NCBI RefSeq assembly: GCF_035581365.1
Contig: NZ_CP141590.1
Coordinates: 1,116,001-1,180,000 of the forward strand
Origin: Tsuneonella sp. CC-YZS046
Lineage (GTDB): Bacteria; Pseudomonadota; Alphaproteobacteria; Sphingomonadales; Sphingomonadaceae
DNA: 64,000 bases
Reading direction: 5' to 3'
Shown here: positions 9,541 through 25,093 of the stretch, piece after piece
Numbering within the stretch: position 1 is the first letter of the stretch
Layout: each line of letters begins with the position of its first letter
Made by a program: the position numbers and the translations under genes
Notes under the pieces: model-generated
What the model was told of the DNA's origin: nothing
Database searches by the model: none
What the model saw: the letters and a program-made list of their open reading frames with translations, nothing else

Positions 9541-10851
9541 TCACATGCCGGGATAGACGGGGAAGGCCGAGCAGAGTTCCTCGACCCGCGAGCGCACCTT
9601 CTGCTCGACCTGGGCATCGCCTTCTTCCCCATTGCGGGAAAGGCCGTCCACCACTTCGGCGATCAGCTTGCCCACCGTGCGGAATTCCTCGGGGCCGAAG
9701 CCGCGCGTCGTGCCGGCCGGGGTGCCAAGGCGGACGCCCGAGGTCACGAAGGGCGAACGGGTATCAAACGGAATGCCGTTCTTGTTGCAAGTCAGCCATG
9801 CCCGGTCGAGGCCCTTTTCGGCGGCCTTGCCGGTGACGTCCTTTGCGGTGAGGTCCACCAGCATGAGGTGATTGTCGGTGCCGCCGGACACGATCGCCAG
9901 CCCCGCGTCCTGCAGGCTTGCGGCGAGCGCGCGTGCGTTCTCCACGACGCGGGTCGCATAGGTCTTGAACTCGGGGCGCAGCGCTTCGCCGAAGGCGACT
10001 GCCTTGGCGGCGATCACATGCACCAGCGGTCCGCCCTGCAGGCCCGGGAAGACCGCCGAGTTGAACTTCTTCGCCAGATCCTCCTCATTGGTGAGGATGA
10101 TACCCGAACGCGGTCCGCGCAGGCTCTTGTGCGTGGTGCTGGTCACTACATGCGCATGGGGGAAGGGAGAGGGGTGCGCGCCGCCCGCGACCAGCCCGGA
10201 AAAATGCGACATGTCGACCAGCAGATAGGCACCCACTTCGTCCGCGATCTCGCGGAAGCGCGGAAAATCCCAGATGCGCGAATAGGCTGTGCCGCCGGCG
10301 ATGATGAGCTTCGGCTTGTTCTCGCGCGCGATGCGGGCGACTTCGTCCATGTCGATCAGGTGATCGTCCGGGCGCACGCCATATGCGACCGGATTGAACC
10401 ATTTGCCGGACATGTTGACGGGGGAGCCATGAGTAAGATGGCCGCCCGAATTCAGGTCCAGCCCCATGAATGTGTCGCCCGGCTGCAGCAGCGCCAGGAA
10501 CACGGCCTGGTTCATCTGGCTGCCGGAATTGGGCTGCACATTGGCGAACTGGCAGCCGAACAGCTTCTTCGCGCGTTCGATGGCGAGGGTTTCGACCACG
10601 TCGGCGTAGTCGCAACCGCCATAATAGCGTTTGCCGGGATAGCCTTCGGCATATTTGTTGGTGAAGACCGATCCGGTCGCCTCCAGCACCGCTCGGCTCG
10701 CGATGTTCTCCGAGGCGATCAACTCGATCTTGTTGCGCTGCCGATTGAGCTCATTGCGGACCGCTTCCGCCACTTCCGGGTCGGCCTGGGCCAGCGTATC
10801 GCCCCAGAAGCGGCTCATGGTATCGGGCTGGGCAATGGTTGCTGTGCTCAT
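9541..10851 (-). CDS. glyA: serine hydroxymethyltransferase
   Basis: PLP enzyme that converts serine and tetrahydrofolate into glycine and methylene-tetrahydrofolate. The product has 436 residues, the family's usual size. The PLP lysine lies in [16 protein letters not shown], and [15 protein letters not shown] and [15 protein letters not shown] are family motifs. The start overlaps the rpiB stop by four bases (ATGA), indicating translational coupling in rpiB-glyA-nrdR-trmJ. Confidence 0.98.
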   Translation of the reverse strand: MSTATIAQPDTMSRFWGDTLAQADPEVAEAVRNELNRQRNKIELIASENIASRAVLEATGSVFTNKYAEGYPGKRYYGGCDYADVVETLAIERAKKLFGCQFANVQPNSGSQMNQAVFLALLQPGDTFMGLDLNSGGHLTHGSPVNMSGKWFNPVAYGVRPDDHLIDMDEVARIARENKPKLIIAGGTAYSRIWDFPRFREIADEVGAYLLVDMSHFSGLVAGGAHPSPFPHAHVVTSTTHKSLRGPRSGIILTNEEDLAKKFNSAVFPGLQGGPLVHVIAAKAVAFGEALRPEFKTYATRVVENARALAASLQDAGLAIVSGGTDNHLMLVDLTAKDVTGKAAEKGLDRAWLTCNKNGIPFDTRSPFVTSGVRLGTPAGTTRGFGPEEFRTVGKLIAEVVDGLSRNGEEGDAQVEQKVRSRVEELCSAFPVYPGM

Positions 10852-11309
10852 CGGGCTTGGCCTTTATCCGAAGTGAGGGATGGGGAAGAAAGTTTCGCGA
10901 CCCGGCCTTCATGCCGGCCGCCGCCGAATTCCGTATTCAGGAATGCCTCGACGCAAGCCTTGGCCATATCCGCGCCTGTCAGCCGCGCGCCCAGCGCAAT
11001 CGCGTTGGCGTTGTTGTGCTCGCGCGCAAGCGCGGCGGACAAGGGTTCCGACACCAGCGCGCAGCGCAGCGCGGGGTGGCGATTGACGGCAATCGAGATG
11101 CCGATGCCGGAGCCGCACAGCGCAATTCCCCGCTCCACCGCTCCCGAGGCGACGGCATCGGCCAGCTTGTAGCCGAAATCGGGATAATCCACGCGATCTT
11201 CGGTTGCCGGCCCAAGGTCGTTCACATCGTGGCCCTGGCTGCGCAGCCATTCTGCCAGCTCCGCCTTGAGGGCGATGGCGGCGTGATCGGAAGCGATGGC
11301 GATGCGCAT
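10848..11309 (-). CDS. rpiB: ribose-5-phosphate isomerase B
   Basis: Interconverts ribose-5-phosphate and ribulose-5-phosphate. The 153-residue product shows the family motifs [11 protein letters not shown] and [13 protein letters not shown], the latter containing the catalytic cysteine, and [12 protein letters not shown] near the end. It opens the rpiB-glyA-nrdR-trmJ run, which lies downstream of rpoD with 109 bases between. Confidence 0.96.
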   Translation of the reverse strand: MRIAIASDHAAIALKAELAEWLRSQGHDVNDLGPATEDRVDYPDFGYKLADAVASGAVERGIALCGSGIGISIAVNRHPALRCALVSEPLSAALAREHNNANAIALGARLTGADMAKACVEAFLNTEFGGGRHEGRVAKLSSPSLTSDKGQAR

Positions 11310-11418
11310 GGCGTGCTGACAATCTGTTGCGGGTGAATCGTGCTAGGCCCCCATAGGCCGGTAGGCCGCAAGAGGCCACCCGCCAATGATGGCTTTTCCA
11401 GCGATTGCCAAGCGGCGA

Positions 11419-13425
11419 TTACTGATCGAGAAAGCTGCGCATTTTCCGGCTGCGGCTCGGATGCTTGAGCTTCCTCAGCGCCTTGGCCTCGATCTGGCGG
11501 ATACGTTCGCGCGTCACCGAGAATTGCTGGCCCACTTCCTCCAGCGTGTGATCGGTATTCATGCCGATGCCGAAGCGCATGCGCAGCACGCGTTCCTCGC
11601 GCGGGGTCAGGCTGGCCAGCACGCGCGTGACGGTTTCCTTGAGATTGGCCTGGATCGCGGCGTCCACCGGGATGATCGCGTTCTTGTCCTCGATGAAATC
11701 GCCCAGATGCGAATCCTCCTCGTCGCCGATCGGCGTTTCGAGGGAGATCGGCTCCTTGGCGATCTTCATCACCTTGCGGACCTTTTCGAGCGGCATGGAA
11801 AGCCGCTCGGCCATTTCCTCGGGCGTCGGCTCGCGGCCCTGCTCGTGCAGGAACTGGCGCGACGTGCGCACCAGCTTGTTGATCGTTTCGATCATGTGGA
11901 CCGGGATGCGGATCGTGCGCGCCTGATCGGCGATCGAGCGGGTGATCGCCTGCCTGATCCACCAGGTGGCGTAGGTGCTGAACTTGTAGCCCCGGCGATA
12001 CTCGAACTTGTCGACCGCCTTCATCAGGCCGATATTGCCTTCCTGAATCAGGTCGAGGAACTGCAGGCCGCGGTTGGTGTATTTCTTGGCGATCGAGATC
12101 ACGAGCCGGAGGTTGGCTTCCACCATCTCCTTCTTGGCGATCCTTGCCTCGCGCTCGCCCTTCTGCACCATGTTCACGATGCGGCGGAATTCGTTGAGCG
12201 ACATGCCGGTGGCGGCCGCGATATCCGCGATCTCGGCGCGAATCCGCTCCACCGCCTCCCCTTCGTTCTCGGCAAAGGCGGCCCACTTCTTGTCCTTCTT
12301 GGCCATTGCGGCCAGCCAGCCATCGTCCAGCTCGCGGCCGATATAGCTGTCGAGGAAATCCTTGCGCGGAACCTTGTGACGCTCCGCAAGGCGCAGCATC
12401 TGCCCGCCGAGCGCCGTCAGGCGCCGGTTGAAGGCATAGAGATTGTCCACCAGGAATTCGATCTTGGTGGCGTGGAACTGAACGCTTTCGACTTCCGCGG
12501 TCAGTTCTTCGCGCAGACTCTGATACTTCTTTTCCTTGGCGTCGGGGAACTCGCCGCCCATGCCGAGCGCGTCCAGCCGTTCCGCCTGGATCTTCTCGAA
12601 CTTCCGGAAAAGGGTGGTGATGCGGGCGAACCGTTCCAGCGCTTCGGGCTTGAGCGCCGCTTCCATCTGGGCAAGGCTGAGGGTGTTGTCATCCTCGTCC
12701 TCTTCCTCGCGGCGGCGGGATGGGCGCTCGCCATCCTCGTCCTCCTCGCCGACCTCTTCCTCTTCCTCGATGTCTTCCTCTTCCTTGTAGGAAGGGCCAG
12801 CGGTCTTCTCGCTGATTTCGCCATCGTCGTCGCCATCCTCGTCCTCGAGGTTTTCAGGCGCCGGTTCCTTTGAAAGCATCGCGTCGAGATCCAGTATCTC
12901 GCGCAGCTGCATCTCTTCCTTGTTGAGCGCTTCCGACCATTGAATGATGGCGTGGAAGGTGATCGGGCTTTCGCACAAGCCCATGATCATCGTGTCGCGA
13001 CCTGCCTCGATGCGCTTGGCGATGGCGATCTCGCCTTCGCGGCTGAGCAGTTCGACCGCGCCCATCTCGCGCAGATACATGCGCACCGGATCGTCCGTGC
13101 GCTCGATCGTTTCCTTCTTCTTCGGAGCGTCGCCAAGCGGCTTCGGGCCATCGTCGGCGTTGTCGATCTCGTCGACCGGGCCATCGTCTTCCTGGTTTTC
13201 CGCGTCTTCGTCGCTTTCGACGATATTCACGCCCATCTCCGAAATCGCGGACATCACATCCTCGATCTGCTCGGAAGAAAGCTCGTCCTGCGGTAGCGCC
13301 TCGTTCAGCTCGTCATAGGTGACGTAGCCCCGGCGCTTCGCCCGGGCGATCAGCTTCTTGATCGACGCTTCGTTGAGGTCGATCAGCGGAGCATCGTTAT
13401 TGTCTGTTTTCGCTTCGGACGCCAT
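11419..13425 (-). CDS. rpoD: RNA polymerase primary sigma factor (sigma-70)
   Basis: Housekeeping sigma factor, 668 residues from the ATG at 13425; an upstream TTG at 13440 would overlap dnaG but is less likely. Region 1.1 is at the N-terminus, then a very acidic spacer with runs such as [19 protein letters not shown], region 2 ([31 protein letters not shown]), region 3 and region 4.2 with the helix-turn-helix [20 protein letters not shown]. The start is 11 bases behind dnaG. Confidence 0.98.
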   Translation of the reverse strand: MASEAKTDNNDAPLIDLNEASIKKLIARAKRRGYVTYDELNEALPQDELSSEQIEDVMSAISEMGVNIVESDEDAENQEDDGPVDEIDNADDGPKPLGDAPKKKETIERTDDPVRMYLREMGAVELLSREGEIAIAKRIEAGRDTMIMGLCESPITFHAIIQWSEALNKEEMQLREILDLDAMLSKEPAPENLEDEDGDDDGEISEKTAGPSYKEEEDIEEEEEVGEEDEDGERPSRRREEEDEDDNTLSLAQMEAALKPEALERFARITTLFRKFEKIQAERLDALGMGGEFPDAKEKKYQSLREELTAEVESVQFHATKIEFLVDNLYAFNRRLTALGGQMLRLAERHKVPRKDFLDSYIGRELDDGWLAAMAKKDKKWAAFAENEGEAVERIRAEIADIAAATGMSLNEFRRIVNMVQKGEREARIAKKEMVEANLRLVISIAKKYTNRGLQFLDLIQEGNIGLMKAVDKFEYRRGYKFSTYATWWIRQAITRSIADQARTIRIPVHMIETINKLVRTSRQFLHEQGREPTPEEMAERLSMPLEKVRKVMKIAKEPISLETPIGDEEDSHLGDFIEDKNAIIPVDAAIQANLKETVTRVLASLTPREERVLRMRFGIGMNTDHTLEEVGQQFSVTRERIRQIEAKALRKLKHPSRSRKMRSFLDQ

Positions 13426-13436
13426 CTCGTCTCGCT

Positions 13437-15317
13437 TCAATCCAGTTTCTGTCGATCCTGCGCCGCATCGTTATTCGGCGCAGCCACTCCATGCGCCGGC
13501 AGCGCGGCGCGTTTCGATGCCATTTGCCTGAGTCGCTCCTCGAATGCCAGCTTTCGTTTGAGCAAACGTTGCTGCTCCGCATAGGCTCCTTCGGGATCGC
13601 TTGCGAAGCTGTCGGTAGCCGCTGCAAGCGCTCGCTCAAGCGCCGGCCTTTCGATGAGCAGCCCGACCGCCTCAGCGAGATCCTCTCTCGCAAGTTTGGT
13701 CGGGAAATCATCGGCAAGGAACGAAAAACGCATGCCTTTCGGTTCCACGCCATTAGCCAGCTTGCCTAATATGGAAGCAGCGCCGCCATGTTCAAGGATA
13801 TCGGCCGCTTCAATCAACAGATCCACTGCCTCTTCGAGCGAGGGGTCCGATACCGCCAGCGCGGAAAGCGCCTCGGCATGGCGGTCGATCTGATCCGGAT
13901 GGCGGGCCAGCCCGGCCAGAACCGCCCCGGCCAGCTTGTCCCTGGACGCTCCGGTATTGATCCGGCGCAGGCGGGCCATGGCTTCGGGCGAGGTGTCGAG
14001 CGCTGGGCGTTTGTCGCCGTCCCGGCGCGGGGAGAAGCGGGGTGGCCGGGCCGGGAAGGCGAAGGCCGAGAAGCGGTCCATCAGATCCCGCCGGTATAAT
14101 GCCCTGATGTCCGGATGGGCGATCATCTCGACGTGTTCGAGCAGGCGCTGCTTCAGCCCGGCCTTGTCTTCCGGCGTGGCAAGCGGCAGCGCATCGCGTT
14201 CATGCTGCCACAACGTGTCGAGCATGGAGCTTGGCCCCGCAAGCAACTCCTCCAGAGCCGCGCGGCCATCGCGCCGGATCAGATCGTCGGGATCGAGGCC
14301 GGAGGGCAGCCTCACGATTCGCAGGGTGTGGCCCGGACGGAGCAGGGGCAGGGCGCGCGCTATCGCCCGCATGGCCGCCCGCTGCCCGGCCGCATCGCCG
14401 TCGAAGCAAAGGATCGGTGCATTGCCGATCCTCCAGAGCAGCTCGATCTGCCGTTCGGTAAGCGCGGTGCCCATCGGCGCCACGGCTTCGGCGATGCCCG
14501 CGTCGGCCAGAGCGATCACATCCATGTAGCCCTCGACCACGACGATCCGCTCGGTCTGCCGCGAAGCGGGGGCCGCGCGATGCAGATTGTAAAGGGTCCG
14601 CCCCTTGTCGAATAGCGGAGTATCGGGCGAATTCAGATATTTGGGGGCATCGGTTTTAGAGCTTTCGAGAATGCGCCCGCCAAAGGCGATCACTCTCCCG
14701 CGTGCATCCTGGATCGGCAGCATGAGGCGGCCGCGAAAGCGATCATAGGGATCGCGTTCCTCCACCGCGATGCGCAGGCCCGCTTCGATCAGCAGATCCT
14801 CGTCGAACCGGGCGAGCGCATGGCGCAGCGCGTTCCTGCTTTCAGCGGCATAGCCGAACCCGAACGCTTCGATCGTGGCCGGTTTGAAGCCGCGGGACCC
14901 GAGATAGCGACGGGCAGCTTCGCCATCCGGGCCGGTCAACTGCGCCCGGAACCAGTCCTGCGCGGCGGTCATGACGTCGACCAAGGTGGCGCGCTGCTCG
15001 GCCTGCCGGGCCGCGTGAGGATCGGGAGCGGGGACTTCCATGCCCGCCTGCGCGGCCAGTTCCTTGACCGCATCCATGAAGGAAAGGCCGCGCTGATCGG
15101 TCATCCAGCGGATCACGTCGCCATGCGCGCCGCAACCGAAGCAGTGATAGAACCCCTTCTCGTCATTGATCGTGAAGCTCGGGGTCTTTTCATTGTGGAA
15201 CGGGCAGCAGGCCTTCCATTCGCGCCCGACCTTGTGGATCTTGGTCGTGCGGCCGATAATGGCGGACAGCGTGACCCTGGCCCGCAATTCGTCCAGCCAT
15301 TGCGGGGAAAGCGCCAT
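13437..15317 (-). CDS. dnaG: DNA primase
   Basis: Makes RNA primers at the replication fork. The 626-residue protein has the CHC2 zinc finger ([25 protein letters not shown], about residues 37-65), the catalytic core, a Toprim domain ([13 protein letters not shown] and [12 protein letters not shown]) and a C-terminal helicase-binding region. It lies between yqeY and rpoD, 12 bases after yqeY. Confidence 0.98.
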   Translation of the reverse strand: MALSPQWLDELRARVTLSAIIGRTTKIHKVGREWKACCPFHNEKTPSFTINDEKGFYHCFGCGAHGDVIRWMTDQRGLSFMDAVKELAAQAGMEVPAPDPHAARQAEQRATLVDVMTAAQDWFRAQLTGPDGEAARRYLGSRGFKPATIEAFGFGYAAESRNALRHALARFDEDLLIEAGLRIAVEERDPYDRFRGRLMLPIQDARGRVIAFGGRILESSKTDAPKYLNSPDTPLFDKGRTLYNLHRAAPASRQTERIVVVEGYMDVIALADAGIAEAVAPMGTALTERQIELLWRIGNAPILCFDGDAAGQRAAMRAIARALPLLRPGHTLRIVRLPSGLDPDDLIRRDGRAALEELLAGPSSMLDTLWQHERDALPLATPEDKAGLKQRLLEHVEMIAHPDIRALYRRDLMDRFSAFAFPARPPRFSPRRDGDKRPALDTSPEAMARLRRINTGASRDKLAGAVLAGLARHPDQIDRHAEALSALAVSDPSLEEAVDLLIEAADILEHGGAASILGKLANGVEPKGMRFSFLADDFPTKLAREDLAEAVGLLIERPALERALAAATDSFASDPEGAYAEQQRLLKRKLAFEERLRQMASKRAALPAHGVAAPNNDAAQDRQKLD

Positions 15318-15329
15318 CGCCGGGCAGGA

Positions 15330-15782
15330 TCAGCCGAAGCTGGCTTTCACCAGCGCGCTGGCCTTGCTCATGTCGAGCTGGGTGCCGTGGCGGGATTTCA
15401 GTTCCGCCATGACCTTGCCCATGTCCTTGATGCTGTCCGCGCCAAGCTCCGCCTTGATCGAGGCGATCGCCGCGCTGGCTTCCTCTTCGCTCATCTGCGC
15501 GGGCAGGAATTCCTCGATGACGGCCAGTTCGCTCTTTTCCTGGTCGGCCAGTTCCTGCCTGCCGCCCTGTTCGTAAAGGGTGATGGATTCGCGGCGCTGC
15601 TTGGCCATTTTCTGCAGCACATCGATGATGATCGCATCGTCATCGCCTGCGGGCTGGGCGGTGCGCAATTCTATATCCTTGTCCTTGATCTTGGCCAGGA
15701 TCAGCCGGATCGCGGCAAGCCGCCCCTTCTCTCGCGCCTTCATGGCATCTTTTTGCGCTTGCGTTATCGAATCGCGGAGCAT
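15330..15782 (-). CDS. GatB/YqeY domain protein
   Basis: Protein of 150 residues matching the YqeY family throughout (RDSITQAQKDAMKAREKGRL, EFLPAQMSEEE, DMGKVMAELKSRH). The domain is also found at the C-terminus of GatB, where it contacts tRNA; the function of stand-alone members is not settled. It takes the place held by rpsU in the enterobacterial rpsU-dnaG-rpoD operon, an arrangement common in alphaproteobacteria. It is divergent from carA. Confidence 0.92.
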   Translation of the reverse strand: MLRDSITQAQKDAMKAREKGRLAAIRLILAKIKDKDIELRTAQPAGDDDAIIIDVLQKMAKQRRESITLYEQGGRQELADQEKSELAVIEEFLPAQMSEEEASAAIASIKAELGADSIKDMGKVMAELKSRHGTQLDMSKASALVKASFG

Positions 15783-15943
15783 GGAAAGAGATTTCCTCTC
15801 AAGGATTTATAGGGATTTCGGGACGGGGCGAAGAGCTTAGCCGATATATTTGTATTTCGATAGCTTGACCCGAGCGCGCGCCGCGTCTAGCCGCTGGGCC
15901 TTAGCGCACATCGCCGAAACACTTATTCCGACGGAGCAGCCCC

Positions 15944-17109
15944 ATGGCCGACGCCGCATTTTCGCACGCGCCCCAACCCGATGGCGCAACCGGCGTATTG
16001 GTGTTGGCGGACGGAACCGTAATCTGGGGCAAGGGATTCGGGGCGACGGGCAATGCCGTGGGCGAAGTGTGCTTCAACACCTCGATGACGGGTTATCAGG
16101 AAGTGCTGACCGATCCGTCCTACGCGGCGCAGATCGTCACCTTCACGTTCCCGCATATCGGCAATGTCGGGATCAACGAGGAAGATATCGAATCGAGGGT
16201 GGATGGCGCGGTCGGCTGCGTGGTGCGCGAGGATATTACCCTTGCCTCCAATTTCCGGGCTGAGGGCGAGTTCATCGACTGGATGAAGTCGCTCGGCAAG
16301 ATCGGCCTGGCCGGGGTGGATACGCGCGCGCTCACCCGCCGCATCCGCCTGAACGGCGCGCCGAATGCGGTGATCGCGCATGATCCCGAAGGCCGGTTCG
16401 ATATTCCCACTCTGCTGCAGCGCGCGCGGGACTGGCCGGGGCTGGAAGGGATGGACCTTGCCCGCATGGTCAGCCGCGAAAAGCAGGAAGGCTGGGAAGG
16501 CGGCGTGTGGACTCTGGGCAAGGGCTACGCGCGCTCCCCGCGCGCTCCCCGCCCGCATGTCGTGGCGATGGATTTCGGGGCGAAGGACAATATCTTCCGC
16601 AATCTGGTGAAGGCTGGCGCAAGTGTGACGGTGGTTCCGGCCCAGACGCCGCTCGCCGCCATTCTCGAAATGAAGCCGGACGGCGTCTTTCTCTCCAATG
16701 GGCCGGGCGATCCGGCGGCGACCGGGGAATATGCCGTGCCGGTGATCGAAGGCTTGCTGGAGCGTGATGTGCCGCTGTTCGGCATTTGCCTCGGCCATCA
16801 GATGCTGGCCCTGGCGGCAGGGGCGAAGACCGCCAAGATGCATCAGGGCCATCGTGGCGCGAACCATCCGGTGAAGCGACTGGAAGACGGGGTGGTGGAG
16901 ATCACCAGCATGAACCACGGCTTCGCGGTGGACAATGCCTCGCTGCCCGAGGGGGTCGAGGAAACGCATATCTCCCTGTTCGACGGATCGAACTGCGGAA
17001 TCGCGATCAAGGGCAAGAAGGCCTTCGGGGTGCAATACCACCCGGAGGCGTCGCCCGGTCCGCAGGACAGCTTCTACCTGTTCCAGAAATTCATTGGATC
17101 TCTCGGCTA

Positions 17110-17110
<1 letters not shown>
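15944..17110 (+). CDS. carA: carbamoyl-phosphate synthase small subunit
   Basis: Glutamine amidotransferase subunit that supplies ammonia to CarB for arginine and pyrimidine synthesis. The 388-residue protein has the N-terminal CPSase small domain ([14 protein letters not shown]) and a class I amidotransferase domain with the nucleophile in FGICLGHQM and the His-Glu pair in [15 protein letters not shown] lies 7-8 bases before the ATG. Its TAA overlaps the carB ATG by one base. Confidence 0.98.
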
Positions 17111-20460
<3,350 letters not shown>

Positions 20461-20576
20461 ATACGAGCGTCTTCCCGACATCGAGACCGTTCCATCGCCA
20501 TTTCCTTGCCATGAGCATGAAAGGGCGGGGGGCTAGGTTTCGCCGGGCAGTCTGAAAAAGGAATGGGATAGCTTCT

Positions 20577-21044
20577 ATGGAAAAGGTGCCGATGCTGGCT
20601 GAAGGGTATGAGCGGCTGACCGCCGACCTCAAGGCCCTGCGTGAGGAACGGCCGAAGATCGTCGACGCGATCGAGGAAGCGCGCGCCCATGGCGATCTTT
20701 CGGAAAACGCCGAATATCACGCCGCGAAGGAGCGGCAGGGTCAGGTCGAGGCGCAGATCGCCGATCTCGAAGATCGCGTGAGCCGGGCGCAGATCATCGA
20801 TCCCAGCACGCTTTCGGGCGACAGGATCGTGTTCGGCGCCACCGTGACCTTGCTGGACGACGATGAAAAGCCGATCCGGTATCAGATTGTCGGACAGACC
20901 GAGGCCGATGCCAAGGTGGGGCGGATTTCGTATAATTCGCCTCTCGGCAAGGCCCTGATCGGCCGCAAGGTGGGGGACGAGATCGAAGTCACGGTTCCCT
21001 CGGGCGATCGTTTCTATCTGGTCGAAAAGATCGAATTCATCTGA
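20577..21044 (+). CDS. greA: transcription elongation factor GreA
   Basis: Rescues stalled RNA polymerase by stimulating transcript cleavage. The 155-residue product has the N-terminal coiled coil with the acidic tip ([19 protein letters not shown]) and the C-terminal FKBP-like domain ([18 protein letters not shown]). It lies 116 bases after carB and may be read from its own promoter in that gap. Confidence 0.98.
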   Translation: MEKVPMLAEGYERLTADLKALREERPKIVDAIEEARAHGDLSENAEYHAAKERQGQVEAQIADLEDRVSRAQIIDPSTLSGDRIVFGATVTLLDDDEKPIRYQIVGQTEADAKVGRISYNSPLGKALIGRKVGDEIEVTVPSGDRFYLVEKIEFI

Positions 21045-21069
21045 TCTCTGCTGGCGCGACGGCCCGGCC

Positions 21070-21294
21070 TCAATCCATTTCGGGCAGGTCGGGCTCAAGC
21101 AGCTTGTGCAGATGCACGATCACATATTTCATTTCCGCGTCGTCCACGGTGCGCTGCGCATGGGCGCGCCATGCGTCCTCGGCTTGCGCATAGCTGGGAA
21201 AGACGCCGACGAGATCGATATCGTTGAGATCGGCAAATTCGAGGCCGCGGGGATCTTTCACCCGGCCGCCCATCACGAGGTGGAGAAGTTGCAT
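21070..21294 (-). CDS. DUF4170 family small protein
   Basis: Cytosolic protein of 74 residues that looks like the DUF4170 family of alphaproteobacteria (N-terminal MQLLHLVMGGRVKDP, central VGVFPSYAQAEDAWRAHAQRTVDDA). The function is unknown. It is convergent with greA (25 bases apart) and lies downstream of the membrane-protein operon on the same strand, but 68 bases separate it from the last gene of that operon. Confidence 0.8.
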   Translation of the reverse strand: MQLLHLVMGGRVKDPRGLEFADLNDIDLVGVFPSYAQAEDAWRAHAQRTVDDAEMKYVIVHLHKLLEPDLPEMD

Positions 21295-21362
21295 CGATAA
21301 TAAGGTCCCCGGTTAGATTGACTCGAACCTCCCCAGGATAGCCGCTTCGTTTTGCGCGATTG

Positions 21363-21845
21363 TTATCGCCATATGCGCGCCTTCATTTTCTCCGCCACTC
21401 GTGTGCCCTGCCTGGCCAGATTTCCGCCGATCCCGCGTGCAGTGCCACTCGCTTCCGAAGCTATCCGATCAACTTCTTGGCGAAAAGATTCGGTACTGTC
21501 CATGAGAGTTTCGCCGAGATCGGAAATCCTCTTCTGGCTCGCCCGCCCAGCCTTCCTGGCGGCCTTTTGGGTGCTGAGCGCGTAATCGAGGCCGAACTTC
21601 GTGGCCATGGTGACAAGGGCGGACGTCTTGCGCCCGAGCTTGCGGCGATTTCTCTTTGGCAGCAGCACCGCGGCCAGCACGCCTACGGCGACCGCGCCGC
21701 CAATAACGCGAAGGGGATGCTCTTTTGCGATCCGGATGACATTATCGCGGGCGCTTGCCGCCTGTTCGGCAAGGCGCCTGGTGTTGCGCGCCTGGGCTGC
21801 TTCGATCTTCCGCCAAATCGCTTGCCTGCCTGAGTCGTAATTCAT
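21363..21845 (-). CDS. small membrane protein, fourth gene of the YqjD/YqjE-like operon
   Basis: Protein of 160 residues with one clear hydrophobic segment (HPLRVIGGAVAVGVLAAVLLP, about residues 43-63), preceded by a charged helix and followed by a long basic, alanine-rich amphipathic tail. No enzymatic motif is seen. Its ATG overlaps the stop of the upstream gene by four bases (ATGA), so it belongs to the operon. The closest concept is a membrane-anchored, coiled-coil stress protein; this is inference. Confidence 0.75.
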   Translation of the reverse strand: MNYDSGRQAIWRKIEAAQARNTRRLAEQAASARDNVIRIAKEHPLRVIGGAVAVGVLAAVLLPKRNRRKLGRKTSALVTMATKFGLDYALSTQKAARKAGRASQKRISDLGETLMDSTESFRQEVDRIASEASGTARGIGGNLARQGTRVAEKMKARIWR

Positions 21846-22219
21846 GATTTGCCTTCTCGCTCGATATCGGTCGCTTCCTCCGGGAAACGTGATTGCGAGC
21901 GTTCCGGTTCCTGAGATTTCCCCCTTATCGGCATTCGGCGCGCAATCGCCGAACGGACAGGATTGGGAAACAGAAAAAGAGCGGCCAGGCCGCCTGCGGC
22001 AGCCACCCCGGCTAGAACGCCACCTTTGTTCTCATGAATGAAGCGAGAGGCCTTCTCGACCACTTCACCGCCGCTTTCCTCAGCCCTGTGACCGAGCCGG
22101 TTGGCCAATTCGTTGGGGGACAGCTTGTCGCGAAGCAAGGCCAGGTCTTCCTTGAGCACCACGCTGGCGGCATCCCGCAAGGCCCGATCCTCGTCCAGTT
22201 GCCAGTCAAGCTTGCCCAC
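21842..22219 (-). CDS. DUF3618-like single-pass membrane protein
   Basis: The start is GTG at 22219, overlapping the upstream stop by one base and giving 125 residues (VGKLDWQLDEDRALRDAA). The longer open frame has no support. An N-terminal helical part with LALLRDKLSPNELANRLG resembles the DUF3618 pattern, then one membrane segment (GGVLAGVAAAGGLAALFLFP) and a charged tail. The function is unknown. Operon position beside holin-like and DUF883-like proteins suggests a shared envelope role. Confidence 0.72.
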   Translation of the reverse strand: MGKLDWQLDEDRALRDAASVVLKEDLALLRDKLSPNELANRLGHRAEESGGEVVEKASRFIHENKGGVLAGVAAAGGLAALFLFPNPVRSAIARRMPIRGKSQEPERSQSRFPEEATDIEREGKS

Positions 22220-22644
22220 TATTCCTGGTCCTTCCGAAATGCGGCGCGAATCTTCTGGACATTGCGCAGGGCGATCATCGCGCAGATGAGAGCCGCCGCC
22301 AGCAATATACCCACTATCACCGCTGTCGCGCCCCAAGCGGTCAACAGGGGCGATAATGCGATTATGAGCCCGACGATGAGTCCGAATAGCGCAAAAACGG
22401 CAAATATCGCGGCGTATACTCCGAATATCGCGGCGTTGCGCCCTTTCTGTCCCGTATAGGCCATACGGGTTTTCTGGAAGGCAATCTCCGCTTCCACGAA
22501 GGTTCGGCCATCATCGATCAATGTTTCGATGTCGGCGAACAGGGAGCGCCCGTCATCCTCGCTGCCCTCCGGTGCGGCAACGCGTTCGGCGCCCCCTTCG
22601 TCTTCCAGCATGGTTTCTGAAGTTTCCGTTTGCGGGATGCTCAA
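22219..22644 (-). CDS. YqjE/holin superfamily III-like membrane protein
   Basis: Protein of 141 residues with an acidic N-terminus, the helix IETLIDDGRTFVEAEIAFQK typical of the Phage_holin_3_6/YqjE family, and two adjacent membrane helices (about residues 75-96 and 103-125). The TTG start at 22644 overlaps the preceding stop by four bases; ATG at residue 12 is an alternative. Despite the family name it is a chromosomal housekeeping type, and no lysis genes are present. Confidence 0.82.
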   Translation of the reverse strand: MSIPQTETSETMLEDEGGAERVAAPEGSEDDGRSLFADIETLIDDGRTFVEAEIAFQKTRMAYTGQKGRNAAIFGVYAAIFAVFALFGLIVGLIIALSPLLTAWGATAVIVGILLAAALICAMIALRNVQKIRAAFRKDQE

Positions 22645-23189
22645 TCCTTCGAGCCGCGGAACAGGCGAGCGACCACGAAGCCGGCCACCGCCGCCATACC
22701 GATGGCAAGGCCCGGGCTCTTGCGGACGAATTCGCGAGCGTCCTCGCCCAACTGGTCGATATCCTTGGCATCCAGCTTGTCCGCTGCGGATTGCATCGAG
22801 GAAGCGGCCTTCCGCGCGTAATCGCCGTATTTTACGCCGAACCTCTCATCGATCGTGGATGCATTTTCCGAAACGAGCTTGCTCAGGCTGGAGATCGCTT
22901 CGGTGGTCTTGGCCTTGCCTTCCACCGCAAGCTCCGTAGCCTTCACCTTGGCCTGGTCGCCGTATTGCTTGGCCTGGGATTGCCAATCCTCGGCCTTCCC
23001 GCGAAACTGTTCGCGATAGCTGTCCGCCCGATCGTGAGCTTCCTTGCCCAGCGCCTGAGCGCCAGCCTTGGCTTCCTCGATCGCCTTGGCGAATTTGGTC
23101 TTCGCCTCGTCCGCGTTGCTGGACGACGCTGCGGTTGCCTTGCTGGCGGGCTTGCGCTTCGGGGCTTTGCTGGCAGTGGTCTCAGGCAT
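22641..23189 (-). CDS. ElaB/YqjD (DUF883)-like tail-anchored protein
   Basis: Protein of 182 residues: a lysine/alanine-rich start, a long coiled coil with repeated Ala/Lys/Glu, and a C-terminal membrane anchor ending in a basic tail (VRKSPGLAIGMAAVAGFVVA, then RLFRGSKD). This is the layout of E. coli YqjD/ElaB, which bind ribosomes at the membrane in stationary phase. A good ribosome site (AAGGAAA) precedes the ATG. It is the first gene of a four-gene operon and is preceded by an EcfG-type promoter. The role by analogy is inference. Confidence 0.78.
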   Translation of the reverse strand: MPETTASKAPKRKPASKATAASSSNADEAKTKFAKAIEEAKAGAQALGKEAHDRADSYREQFRGKAEDWQSQAKQYGDQAKVKATELAVEGKAKTTEAISSLSKLVSENASTIDERFGVKYGDYARKAASSMQSAADKLDAKDIDQLGEDAREFVRKSPGLAIGMAAVAGFVVARLFRGSKD

Positions 23190-23251
23190 GTTGGTTTCCT
23201 TGTGTCGATCGATGATGACGTGTGCCGATCCGCATCCCTTACGATAGGTGA

Positions 23252-24640
<1,389 letters not shown>

Positions 24641-24655
24641 GGCAGGAGCGCAAGG

Positions 24656-24684
24656 GAGCCCCGGAAGTTTTCCGGCCGGGGCTC
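24656..24684 (+). terminator. hairpin after eno
   Basis: Stem GAGCCCCGG / CCGGGGCTC (9 bp) with an 11-base loop, 15 bases after the eno stop. No T run follows directly, so it may act with Rho or only stabilise the 3' end. Confidence 0.5.
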
Positions 24685-24742
24685 TGATCCTGCCTGTTCC
24701 TCACGGTTTTCTCAGGGCTGCGCACCCTGTTTTCCGGTTCCG

Positions 24743-25057
24743 TCACTTGGCGACGGCACGAGGCGCGGTTTCCTCATGGGCCTTTTCGGCCAGCGCTTCC
24801 ATCCGCTCGATCTCTCGCTTTTTTCGGGGATTGAGCAGATATTGCCACACGCCCCAGCCATTGACGAAAAGCATGGCGATATTCTGGATCACGATAGGCG
24901 TGTTGCCGCTGAGGAGCCCGGCCGCGATCCACGCCAGGGCTACGAATACAAACAGCACGAAAGCCCAACCAGTGATCCGCCGCCCAAGATCGGAAGCTAT
25001 CAGGCCCGCAGCCACGATGGCGCCAATCGCGCCAAACCACTCCATCGGCCCGTTCAT
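24743..25057 (-). CDS. small membrane protein of unknown function
   Basis: Protein of 104 residues with three or four hydrophobic segments (AIGAIVAAGLIASD, WAFVLFVFVALAWIAAGLL, IVIQNIAMLFVNGWGVWQYL) and a charged C-terminal tail rich in Lys/Arg/Glu. The pattern of a QN-W pair in the last helix recalls small SemiSWEET/PQ-loop-like proteins, but this is weak. It lies 36 bases after ribH on the same strand and may be read with the riboflavin genes. Confidence 0.7.
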   Translation of the reverse strand: MNGPMEWFGAIGAIVAAGLIASDLGRRITGWAFVLFVFVALAWIAAGLLSGNTPIVIQNIAMLFVNGWGVWQYLLNPRKKREIERMEALAEKAHEETAPRAVAK

Positions 25058-25093
25058 GACAGGAAAATGCCGGCCACAGCGGGCAGTTCCCGT

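Noticed and set aside
11386-12873. Plus-strand frame of 495 codons
   Set aside because: Antisense shadow of rpoD; the apparent Leu/Phe-rich stretch is the complement of the acidic spacer.
22219-22644. Holin-like gene as sign of a prophage
   Set aside because: No endolysin, integrase or structural phage gene nearby; it fits the YqjE-type chromosomal family.
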